Assembly: GCF_003945545.1 (NCBI RefSeq)
Contig: NZ_CP029617.1
Location: 7,963,001-8,027,000, forward strand
Direction: 5' to 3'
From: Streptomyces sp. WAC 01529
GTDB taxonomy: Bacteria > Actinomycetota > Actinomycetes > Streptomycetales > Streptomycetaceae
DNA: 64,000 nt
Positions within the stretch are counted from its first letter, which is position 1. Each line of letters opens with the position of its first letter. Below are positions 51,340 to 59,120 of the stretch, piece by piece. The notes beneath the pieces were generated by a model. It did not search any database. It was given only the letters and a program-made list of their open reading frames with translations, and had not been told where the DNA came from. Both the position numbers and the translations under genes were made by a program.

Positions 51340-52569
51340 TCAAGGAACGTTTGTGGTGAGAACTGAGAATCGGGTGTGGATGTCCCGAAGGTTCTCGCTC
51401 ACTTCTGCCGGTGACTTTCCCGCCACGACTACGTGGCCGAGGTCCTGGCCTCGCGTACCGACGACTGGGGGCAAGACGTCGCCGGGAGCCTTGTTCACCT
51501 CGACGTGGCAGACGTAGGGCAGGGCTGACAGGGAGTCGGCGTCAGTGATGCGGTCGATCCTGCCGGTGGCGGAACTCCAGAGGTACGAGGCGCCTGTGCA
51601 GCCGGAGATGTCGCCGGCCGGGGTGTAGCCGGGCTCGACCTCGGCGCGTACGGAGTCATACGCGAGATCGATTCCGTAGGCATGCCGGTACATCGACGGC
51701 ACCCATGCACCGGCCATACGTGCGGCTGTCTCGCCGAACGTCAGCGTTCCCTCGTCGTCGAGGTAGAACTCCGTGTGCGCTATCCCTGTGCGCAGTCCGA
51801 AGGAGGTGACTACCGTCCGTGCCGCGTCGAGCATCTCCCGGTGAACCCCTGTGGCCGGGTGCGTGACGCTTCCCATCGGGGCGTCCTGCCAGTTCTCCAG
51901 TATCTGTGCCGTGTACTCCCCGACCGATTCGAAGAGAACTTCGCCGTCTCGCACCATGGTGTCCACGTGGAACTGCTTGCCATGAATGAAGGCTTCGACG
52001 CGGTAGTCATGGCGCTGCGCCTGCAGGAGAGGCCAGGTGCGGTCGAGTTCTTCGTCCGACGTCACCTTGTAGGTGTTTGTGCAGGACACTCCGTCATACG
52101 GCTTTATCACGATGGGGTATTGATGTTCCGCCGCGAACTGCCGTACATGGTTCTTGGTGTGGGGGAGCGTCCAGATGGCGGTCCGCAGGCCCAGTTCCGC
52201 CGCGCGGACGTTCATCGCGTTCTTGTCGCGGAAGTAGATGCTCTGTTCGACGGTCAGCCCCTCGACGCCGAGCTGTTCGCGCAGTGTCGCCGCGGCCCTG
52301 ACGTCGTCCTCGAAGAGCGAGATCACCCGGACTGCGCGAAAAGGTCCGGATGCCTCGTGTGCGGCCTCTATGACTCGATCCTCATGGCCCGCGCCCGGCC
52401 GGTAGACGCCCCATGCGTCGGGTTCGCCACCTGAGAGTGCCACCTTCGAGGGGGCGACGCAGACGGCGGCCAGACCGGCGTCGTGCACGGCGCGCACCGC
52501 GCTGTCGAGCAACGGCGCATGACGTGGCTTGGTGCCGGAGAAGAGGAGAATGACGGCCTCTGGCTTCAT
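51340..52569 (-). CDS. ATP-grasp ligase of phosphonate cluster
   Basis: The 409-aa protein has an N-terminal pre-ATP-grasp domain (VILLFSGTKPRHAPLLDSAVRA), the ATP-binding strand YPIVIKPYDGVSCTNTYKV, and the Mg-binding TEFYLDDEGTLTFGETAARMAG (Glu...Glu with Arg). It resembles carnosine-synthase or biotin-carboxylase-like ligases that join an acyl phosphate to an amine or hydroxyl. In this operon I infer that it couples an amino acid to the phosphonate product. ATG 52569 has AAGGG six bases before it; 60 bp separate it from the dehydrogenase gene. Confidence 0.83.
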   Translation of the reverse strand: MKPEAVILLFSGTKPRHAPLLDSAVRAVHDAGLAAVCVAPSKVALSGGEPDAWGVYRPGAGHEDRVIEAAHEASGPFRAVRVISLFEDDVRAAATLREQLGVEGLTVEQSIYFRDKNAMNVRAAELGLRTAIWTLPHTKNHVRQFAAEHQYPIVIKPYDGVSCTNTYKVTSDEELDRTWPLLQAQRHDYRVEAFIHGKQFHVDTMVRDGEVLFESVGEYTAQILENWQDAPMGSVTHPATGVHREMLDAARTVVTSFGLRTGIAHTEFYLDDEGTLTFGETAARMAGAWVPSMYRHAYGIDLAYDSVRAEVEPGYTPAGDISGCTGASYLWSSATGRIDRITDADSLSALPYVCHVEVNKAPGDVLPPVVGTRGQDLGHVVVAGKSPAEVSENLRDIHTRFSVLTTNVP

Positions 52570-52629
52570 GGTTGCCCTTCGGCTGAGTTTGATCGAAAGG
52601 GAATCGAAAGGGAGTAGGCGGGCGGAGCC

Positions 52630-53748
52630 TCACAGGGAGTTGCGGTAGATCTCGGCGATCAGTTCCCTGGGTATGTCCGTGATGGGATCGTTGTCGACAT
52701 TTCCGCTCAGGTTCGCGAGGAAGCCCGCGATGTCGTCCGCCGCGTATCCGGCGGCCGTCAGGGTGATGTCGAGTCCGGTGTCCTTCAGGAGGCGTCCGAC
52801 GCCCTGGTGGATGCTCTCGTCTCCCAGGACCGCGGCCAGGTCGTCGAAGGCGGTCGGAGCGTAGGGGTAGGCGGCGCGGAGCCAGGCGGGGTAGAGGATG
52901 GCGAGACCCAGACCGTGTGAGGGTTCGTTGCGGGCACCGCGGCCCATCGCCTGCTGCAAGCGGTGGGGAAGGCAGGTGCTCGCCGTGGCCACGTTGATTC
53001 CACCCAGCAACGCGGCCAGGCTCAAGGCGTCCCGGGACTCGGCGTCGGCACGTCCGTCGGCGACCTCGCGCAGATGCACGGAGAGCAGGTCGACAGCCTG
53101 GCGGGAGAGGTTCTTGTTGAGGGCTGTGGAGCGTCGGGCGACTGCGCCCTCTATCGCGTGGGCCAGTGCGTCGAAGCCCGACTCGAGGGCCACATGGCGG
53201 GGAAGCCCATCGGTGAGAGCGGGATCCACGAGCGCGGCACGGGGGAAGATGGCGTCACCGCGGATGCCGGACTTGAACCCGCGCGCGGTGTCGGTGAGGA
53301 TCGCGCCTTTGGTGACCTCCGCGCCGCTCCCGGCGGTGGTGGGCACCGCGATCATCGGCAGTGTGGGGGTGTCGGCTGCCAGAGTGGTGCCGACCAGCGG
53401 GCCGACCGGACCGAGGTGGATGGCTGCGGCCGTCGCCTTGGCGGAGTCGAGCACACTCCCTCCGCCCATGCCGACGACGGCGCCGACCTTGAGACCGCGC
53501 GCCAGCTCCAGCGCGCGATCCACCTCGTCCGACCGGGGGTTCGCCGAGATCTGGTCGAAGACGACGCCCCGTACGCCGGCGGCCCGGAGACTGGCAAGCG
53601 CACGTTCCTGAAATCCGGCAGCCTTCATTGCGTGCCGTCCGGTCATCAGCAAGGCGCTGTCAGCGAACTCGGCGACGACCGAACCCAGTTCGTCCAGGCG
53701 GCCGCGACCGAAACGGATGCGGGTGGGAATGTGGAAGTCAAAGTGCAC
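52630..53748 (-). CDS. Iron-containing alcohol dehydrogenase of phosphonate cluster
   Basis: The 372-aa group III alcohol dehydrogenase has the NAD(P) motif GMGGGSVLDSAKATAAA, TLPMIAVPTTAGSGAEVTKGAI and the metal ligands in ESGFDALAHAIEGAV (Asp, His), CLPHRLQQAMG (His) and NEPSHGLGLAI (His). All ligands are intact. PhpC-type members reduce phosphonoacetaldehyde. Here phosphonolactaldehyde is the more likely substrate, giving 2,3-dihydroxypropylphosphonate. GTG 53748 overlaps the end of the kinase gene by 11 bp, so translation is coupled. Confidence 0.85.
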   Translation of the reverse strand: MHFDFHIPTRIRFGRGRLDELGSVVAEFADSALLMTGRHAMKAAGFQERALASLRAAGVRGVVFDQISANPRSDEVDRALELARGLKVGAVVGMGGGSVLDSAKATAAAIHLGPVGPLVGTTLAADTPTLPMIAVPTTAGSGAEVTKGAILTDTARGFKSGIRGDAIFPRAALVDPALTDGLPRHVALESGFDALAHAIEGAVARRSTALNKNLSRQAVDLLSVHLREVADGRADAESRDALSLAALLGGINVATASTCLPHRLQQAMGRGARNEPSHGLGLAILYPAWLRAAYPYAPTAFDDLAAVLGDESIHQGVGRLLKDTGLDITLTAAGYAADDIAGFLANLSGNVDNDPITDIPRELIAEIYRNSL

Positions 53749-54955
53749 GACGGCTCCTCATGGTCAGCCCGTTGTTGCGCCTGAGCGCGTCGAGGACGAC
53801 AACGTCCGCCTGGTCGAGGTAGCACAGAGCCGAGCCGCCCCCGGTCGACGTGACGCCGTCGAACGGCAGCTCAGCTACGGTGTCACCGCCCAACAACATG
53901 GCGCTGACCGTGGGTGTGCGCGCGGCGTCCAGGAGCGCGGAGGACGCTTGGGTGAACCCGTGGGTATGGAGGTTGGGGGTGCCCGCGATGATGAGCCGGC
54001 CCCCGCACGCGGCCACTCTCCTCAGTTCCTGGATGAGCCAGGGGTGGAGGTGGAAGTCGACGATGGAGAAGCCGGTCGGCACCCCCTCGCTGACGGAAAC
54101 GGTGTGGGCTTCGTGCCATCCGTGGCGGTCGGCCCGGGCGATCACGACGCGTCGTGGGACATGGATACGGGCTCGGGGATTCGCCAGGGCGGCCTTGGTG
54201 GCCGCGGCCCGGCGCTCGACATCGTTGCCCAGGGGTGAGCTGCCGATGGCGTATCCCAGGTGGTGCAGCACATGGTTGAGGACGATGCCGCCGGGGACGA
54301 CGATGTCGTAATCGCGGGCGAAGCATGGAAGGCCGACGACGCTCTTCTCGCTCTTCACCCCGCCGACCGCCGCGATCGACGGCGTCTTGGGGGACCTCCC
54401 CGCCCAGGGTTCGAGTCTGCGGGTCTCATCGATGAGACTGCCAGCGGCCCAGCCGGGCAGATGACGGAGGATTCCCACGTTCGAGGCGTGGCGTCGGTGG
54501 GCCTTGGAGAATCCGCCGATCGCCGCGTAGTCGCCGAGCCTTGCGAACTGGGCCGCCAGGACAGGATCGTTGTCTTCTTCCCCGCTGTGCAGGCGGGTGT
54601 TTCCGAAGAGGGCGACCTGCCCGTCGGCGAGTGAGCGTGCAGCGGTGACCGCGTCGTCCGAGGCGCTCTCGGGGATGTAGGTGACCGGGCGGCCGAGCCG
54701 CTTGCCCAGGTACTCGGCGGTCCCTGCCAGATGCACGGCCGTGCCGTCGCGGTGACTTCCCTGGTGGGAGAGGATGGCCACGCGCGCGCCTCGGTCGGCG
54801 AGGTAGCGCAGGTCGTCGAGTTCGCAGTCGATGCGGGACGTGTCGGTCATGCCGGAGACGACGTTGAAGCCGGCCGAGTACACCCAGCGCTGTCCGGGGT
54901 GAATGGGCTGCTCTCGCAGGAGGCCGACGGAGTGGAGGGTCGTGCTCGCTGACAT
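53738..54955 (-). CDS. Phosphoglycerate kinase-like acyl kinase of phosphonate cluster
   Basis: The 405-aa protein has the PGK two-domain layout. N-terminal motifs are recognisable but altered: YSAGFNVVSG for RxDFNVP, ILSHQGSHRDG for SHLGRP, FGNTRLHSGEED for ENxRFxxGE. The nucleotide-domain motifs AAVGGVKSEKSV, LLGGDTVAEL and STGGGSALCYL are well kept. This suggests ATP binding with a changed carboxylate substrate. I infer phosphonolactate as acceptor. ATG 54955 follows the ArgC-like stop by two bases; GTG 54961 would overlap it as GTGA. Confidence 0.82.
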   Translation of the reverse strand: MSASTTLHSVGLLREQPIHPGQRWVYSAGFNVVSGMTDTSRIDCELDDLRYLADRGARVAILSHQGSHRDGTAVHLAGTAEYLGKRLGRPVTYIPESASDDAVTAARSLADGQVALFGNTRLHSGEEDNDPVLAAQFARLGDYAAIGGFSKAHRRHASNVGILRHLPGWAAGSLIDETRRLEPWAGRSPKTPSIAAVGGVKSEKSVVGLPCFARDYDIVVPGGIVLNHVLHHLGYAIGSSPLGNDVERRAAATKAALANPRARIHVPRRVVIARADRHGWHEAHTVSVSEGVPTGFSIVDFHLHPWLIQELRRVAACGGRLIIAGTPNLHTHGFTQASSALLDAARTPTVSAMLLGGDTVAELPFDGVTSTGGGSALCYLDQADVVVLDALRRNNGLTMRSRRAL

Positions 54956-54957
54956 GG

Positions 54958-56058
54958 TCACAGTCCGTACGTCCGAAGAGCCAGCGTCTCCTCAAGACCG
55001 AGCATGACGTTCATGTTCTGGATGGCCGATCCCGCCGCTCCCTTCACCAGGTTGTCGGTGACGGAAAGGATCTTGATAATGCCGCGCCGCTCGTCGTAAT
55101 CGGCGCCGATGTGGCAGAAGTTGGAGCCCGTGACCGAGGCCACGCCCGGGTAGACGTCGTAGTCCTTGGCGTTGAGACCACCGCTCTTGGCGAGGTCGTT
55201 GACGCGAACGAAGAACTCCCCTTCCGCACCGGCGCCGTAGAACTCCGTCAGGCATCCCAGGAGCCTCTCGCGCGACATGGTCGCCGCCAGGTCGGGATTG
55301 ACCGCCAGATTCGCCTGGAGGTGGATGCCACGGGCGAAGTTGCCGTGGGCGGTGTTGAAGTCGACGACCAGATCACGCCCGGCCGCCACAGCGAGGTGGG
55401 TTTCCAGTTCGGGGCCGTGGCGGTGGCCCTCCATGCTGTAGGGAAGCATGGAGTTGAGGGCCTCGGCGTGCATGATGGGCCGCTTGGGCTTGTTTCCGGC
55501 GCCGGTGGTTCCGTTGACGGCACTGAGGTGAAGGGGGCTGCTCAAATCCGCCCATCCGGCTCGCAGAAGAGGAGTGAGTCCCAAGATGGCGGTGATGACA
55601 TAGCAGCCCGGGTTGGCCACGAGCCTGCTTTTCGCGATGGCTTCACGGTTGAGTTCGGTCACGCCGTAGGCCGCTTCGGCCAGCAGTTCGGGCACGGCGT
55701 GAGCGGTGCCGTATACGCGCTGATACGTCGCGGGATCGGCGAAACGGAAGTCGGCACTGACGTCGACAACCTTGACATCGCGTTCGAGGAACCAGCCGGC
55801 CTGGCGCATGGCCTGCCCGGAAGGAGTGCAGAAGAAGACCACGTCGAGTTCGTCCACGCGCGCCTGGACATCCTCAAGGGTGACGAAGCGCAGGCCGCTG
55901 CCGCGCAGGTTCGCATGAATCCGCTCGAACTCCTCGTCTCCCCGGGCGGTGGGCCAGATCGATCCGACACGAGGGTGGTTGAGCAGGAGGCGGCAGAGCT
56001 CCCCGCCGGAGTAGCCGGTTCCGCCAACGACGGCGACGTTGAGCGTCTGGTGGTTCAC
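54958..56058 (-). CDS. ArgC-like acyl-phosphate reductase of phosphonate cluster
   Basis: The 366-aa protein resembles N-acetyl-gamma-glutamyl-phosphate reductase. NADP loop VVGGTGYSGGELCRLLLNHP, catalytic Cys in ANPGCYVITAILGL, SAVNGTTGAGNKPKRP and the general-base His in EGHRHGPELETHL are intact. Arginine genes are absent nearby. Paired with the kinase it should reduce an acyl phosphate to an aldehyde. GTG 56058 with AGGAC seven bases upstream is chosen over TTG 56076. Confidence 0.85.
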   Translation of the reverse strand: MNHQTLNVAVVGGTGYSGGELCRLLLNHPRVGSIWPTARGDEEFERIHANLRGSGLRFVTLEDVQARVDELDVVFFCTPSGQAMRQAGWFLERDVKVVDVSADFRFADPATYQRVYGTAHAVPELLAEAAYGVTELNREAIAKSRLVANPGCYVITAILGLTPLLRAGWADLSSPLHLSAVNGTTGAGNKPKRPIMHAEALNSMLPYSMEGHRHGPELETHLAVAAGRDLVVDFNTAHGNFARGIHLQANLAVNPDLAATMSRERLLGCLTEFYGAGAEGEFFVRVNDLAKSGGLNAKDYDVYPGVASVTGSNFCHIGADYDERRGIIKILSVTDNLVKGAAGSAIQNMNVMLGLEETLALRTYGL

Positions 56059-56083
56059 GTACGTAGTCCTCGACAAATGGTTG

Positions 56084-56130
56084 CGAAAAGAGAGAAGAGA
56101 GAGAAGAGAGAAGAGAAGAGAGAAGGGGGA
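56084..56130. repeat. Homopurine (GA) tract inside operon
   Basis: About 46 consecutive bases on the plus strand are only A or G, built of GAGAGAA/GAAGAGA units. On the transcript this is a CU-rich leader between the dehydrogenase stop and the ArgC-like start. It is prone to slippage and could form triplex DNA. Confidence 0.7.
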
Positions 56131-56152
56131 TCGGCCTGGGGATCGACGGCGA

Positions 56153-57130
56153 TCAGCAGACTCGGGTGGGGGCGTCCCGCCCGGACAGCGCCAACCGGAG
56201 GCCTTCGAGCAGCAGTTGGCCGATGCGTTCCTGGGAGTCCCGGGTCATCGCGCCGATATGCGGGGTGAGGACGACGTTGTCGAGCCCTGCCAGGCCACTG
56301 GGAGCACGCTCCGCCGCGTGTACGTCAAGGGCAGCGCCGGCGATGACCCCTTCAAGCAGGGCGACGCGAAGGGCATCCTCGTCGACGACACCGCCACGGG
56401 CCACGTTCACCAAGAAGGCGGTGGGCTTCATCAGTCGCAGCGCGTCGGCGTCGATGAGGCCGCGGGTGTGGTCATTGAGCGGGCACGCGAGGACCACGAC
56501 GTCCGCTTCGGCCAGGACCTCCTCGGTCGACCGCAGGTCGATCCCTGACCGGCGGCACGCCTCGCGCCGCTCGTCATCGCGCCGCCGCGCCGACGCGATG
56601 ACGGACATGCCGATTCCCCGGGCGAGTTCGGCGACCCTGGAGCCGATGCTTCCCAGCCCGACCACACCCATGGTCTTGCCGGACAGCTCGCTGCCGACCA
56701 GATCGGCCTTGCGCCATACGTTCGCGCGGACCTGCTGGTCGGCCGCCGCGATGTGACGAGCCACCGAGAAGGCGAGCCCCAGAGCCAGTTCGGCGACCGC
56801 CGGCGAGGAAACGCCGGGAATGTTGAAGACCTGCACCCCCGCCGACCGTGCGGCCGCCAGGTCGATGTTGTCCGTCCCATTGCCGGCACGCGCGATCACC
56901 TTCAGGTCAGGTGCGTCGGCGATCAGATGGCCCGGCAGTTTCACGCCACTGCGCAGCACGATGGCATCGGTCTGGCGCAGCAGTACGGCCAGTTCATCCT
57001 CGGCAGGCTGCATCTGGACGGTCACGTCGTAGATGCGCCGCAGCGCTTCGAGGGCGTCGGAAGCGAGGGGATCGACAACGAGAACACGTGGGAGTGTGTG
57101 ACGTTGCACCGTCGGAGGCTTGAAAGTCAT
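56153..57130 (-). CDS. D-2-hydroxyacid dehydrogenase, probable phosphonopyruvate reductase
   Basis: The 325-aa protein is a short D-3-phosphoglycerate-dehydrogenase-like enzyme without ACT domain. RAGNGTDNIDLAAARSAGV, the NAD loop VVGLGSIGSRVAELARGIG, the substrate Arg in NVARGGVVDEDAL and the catalytic His in LTPHIGAMT are all present. PGDH acts on 3-phosphohydroxypyruvate, a near twin of phosphonopyruvate, so reduction of phosphonopyruvate to phosphonolactate is the favoured role. It is the first gene of the operon; ATG 57130 is chosen although its ribosome site is weak. Confidence 0.83.
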   Translation of the reverse strand: MTFKPPTVQRHTLPRVLVVDPLASDALEALRRIYDVTVQMQPAEDELAVLLRQTDAIVLRSGVKLPGHLIADAPDLKVIARAGNGTDNIDLAAARSAGVQVFNIPGVSSPAVAELALGLAFSVARHIAAADQQVRANVWRKADLVGSELSGKTMGVVGLGSIGSRVAELARGIGMSVIASARRRDDERREACRRSGIDLRSTEEVLAEADVVVLACPLNDHTRGLIDADALRLMKPTAFLVNVARGGVVDEDALRVALLEGVIAGAALDVHAAERAPSGLAGLDNVVLTPHIGAMTRDSQERIGQLLLEGLRLALSGRDAPTRVC

Positions 57131-57791
57131 GTCCTGATTCTTTTCACGGTGGCCGAAGAGAACGACCTTCGAACGGTGACCTGGCGCTCGCACCCGCTGC
57201 GGCAGGCCCCGTCTCGCGACTCGGAAGACACGGATCGTTCCTCCGCGCCTGGGCGGCAGGCGGAGATCCGATCCGGGGCAGGCCTCACGCCCGGCGCCGT
57301 CCGGCGCACCTTGCGCTCGTCGGCCAGTGGCGTTCAGCAGACGCTGTGCCGTCGCTCGCCGGGGGACCTGCCGGACACAAAGCAAGCACCCCACCGAAAG
57401 GGCTGTCAACGATTTGTTGCCTTCGCCACATACGCATGCGAAGCGAAGCAACTCGCCCTGAATAAAAGGGAGTTGGTCACTGGCTTGCGCTTAATCACCC
57501 ATGCTTTTACTTGATCATTGCTGACGGCCAAGTTGATCTTGACTTGCCGTGAGGCGCCGCTCACATCCCAAGTAGGGACCGGTGGCGAAAAAGGGACATC
57601 TTGCAGCCCCCCGCGCAGGTTCACCCGTCGTCGGCTTGCCGTTCATTCACTTGACATCTTTCGGGTGACGGGCGAATGTCCTGAATGCCAACGACCACAA
57701 GTCAACAGATTCCATCGCCACTTGAGCGCTCACCGCATGCGCGCACCCCGCGGCCCCGGCTGCCTCAACGCGATGACGGGTTCGGTTCTTC
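57131..57791. promoter_or_regulatory. Divergent regulatory region of phosphonate cluster
   Basis: This 661-bp gap separates the two arms of the cluster and is visibly richer in A/T than its surroundings. On the minus strand TTGACA at 57409-57404 could be the -35 of the six-gene operon, leaving a long leader. On the plus strand TTGACA at 57651-57656 with GAATGT 17 bp later could drive the exporter. Two TTGATC copies (57511, 57533) are 22 bp apart. The dyad CATTC...GACAT / ATGTC...GAATG (57644-57685) overlaps the plus promoter. No ORF here looks coding. Confidence 0.5.
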
Positions 57792-59060
57792 ATGCAACAA
57801 AGACATGCCAAGAGGCTCATACGGCAATTGCGAGGGCTCCTGCCCGACGCTGGTGCCGCGCGCAGACTCTGTCTCCTGACAGCCGTCCAGTCGGCGGGTA
57901 GCGGAGTATTCCTGTCGTCGAGCGTGATTTTCTTCAGTCGGTACGCGGGGCTGTCACCCACACAAGTGGGCCTCGGTCTGGCGGTGGCGGGCGGAGTCGG
58001 ATTCCTGGCCACGGTTCCGGCGGGCCGGTTGGCCGATCGCTTCAGGCCGCGAAGCCTCCTGGCTCTCGGATACTCCGCACTCGTCCCGCTCTTCATCAGC
58101 TACGGATTCGTGCGCACCTTTCCGGCCTTCATCGCCGCCGCATCCCTCATCTCGGTCTGCGAGACCACGGGAAGCCCGCTGCGTGCCACGCTGATGCACC
58201 AGCTCTTCCGCGAAGAGGGCGCGGTCCGCGTCCGAGCCCAGATGAGGAGCTTCTTCAACGTCGGCTACATGCTGGGGGCCGCAGTGGCGTCCATCGCGCT
58301 GACGGTGGGCACCTCGCGCGCGTTTTATGCGGTGCTCCTGCTCAACGCGCTGGCCCAGGCCTGCTGCGTCTACATCGTCTTGTCGGTGCGAGTCCCTGCT
58401 GCCGCGCCCCGCGCCGCACCCCCGAGAAAGGGGATGCGCGGGGCTCTGTCGAACGTGCCATTCCTCGCCTTGACGGCTGTCAACGGAATCCTGGAGCTCC
58501 ACTACACGATATTCACGGTGGGCGTCCCCTTGTGGATCGTGACTCATGCTCATGTCCCGGCAGGCTTGAATTCCGTCGTCATCGCTCTCGACACCGTCTT
58601 GGTGATACTCCTGCAAGTTCCCTTGAGCCGAGGGACGGGCACGCTGGCCGAGGGTGCGAATCAGATGCGGCGCGGTGCATGGTTCATGGCAATCGCCTGC
58701 GCCGTCTACGCACTCAGTCAGTCGAGTTCAGAAGTGGTCGCGATTTGCTTTCTGCTTGTGGGCACTGTAATTCTTGTTTTCGGCGAGATATTTCAGTCGG
58801 CCGGCAGCTGGACCATTTCGTTCAAACTTCCACCCGCCGGCAAGCAGGGTGAATACCAGGGTGTATATGCTCTGGGGCGAGGTGTCCGAGAATTCGCAGG
58901 ACCGGCTCTGCTCACCGCACTGATTGTGCCTCTCGCCTGGTGTGGCTGGATCGTCCTCATGGCGATTTTCCTCGCACTTTCCACCCTGGTCGGACCGCTC
59001 GCAGAAATGGCCGAGCGGCACGCGTCCCGAGCGGTCGTGGAGCCGACTCCCTCTCGCTGA
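57792..59060 (+). CDS. MFS exporter of phosphonate cluster
   Basis: The 422-aa protein has about 12 transmembrane helices. LADRFRPRSLLALGYSALVPLFISYG matches the MFS loop 2-3, and VCETTGSPLRATLMHQLF and ILELHYTIFTVGVPLWIV are hydrophobic helices of an efflux type. Third-position A/T is more frequent than in flanking genes. The ribosome site before ATG 57792 is weak. Position between the two arms suggests export of, or self-protection from, the phosphonate product. Confidence 0.82.
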   Translation: MQQRHAKRLIRQLRGLLPDAGAARRLCLLTAVQSAGSGVFLSSSVIFFSRYAGLSPTQVGLGLAVAGGVGFLATVPAGRLADRFRPRSLLALGYSALVPLFISYGFVRTFPAFIAAASLISVCETTGSPLRATLMHQLFREEGAVRVRAQMRSFFNVGYMLGAAVASIALTVGTSRAFYAVLLLNALAQACCVYIVLSVRVPAAAPRAAPPRKGMRGALSNVPFLALTAVNGILELHYTIFTVGVPLWIVTHAHVPAGLNSVVIALDTVLVILLQVPLSRGTGTLAEGANQMRRGAWFMAIACAVYALSQSSSEVVAICFLLVGTVILVFGEIFQSAGSWTISFKLPPAGKQGEYQGVYALGRGVREFAGPALLTALIVPLAWCGWIVLMAIFLALSTLVGPLAEMAERHASRAVVEPTPSR

Positions 59061-59090
59061 GCGGGACCATTTAATCACCCGCTATTTTTC
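59060..59090 (+). terminator. Terminator or attenuator between exporter and pepM
   Basis: AGCGGG (59060-59065) pairs with CCCGCT (59078-59083) around a 12-nt loop and is followed by ATTTTTC. The hairpin starts at the last base of the exporter stop codon and ends 30 bp before the pepM ATG. A U-tract like this is rare in Streptomyces and suggests real termination or attenuation. Confidence 0.6.
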
Positions 59091-59120
59091 TGCCTCACCG
59101 AAAGAATCGGAGTTTCAGCT

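Noticed and set aside
57131..57451. Upstream extension of the D-2-hydroxyacid dehydrogenase reading frame
   Set aside because: The added 107 residues are Arg/Cys-rich without homology. Family length and motifs start at ATG 57130.
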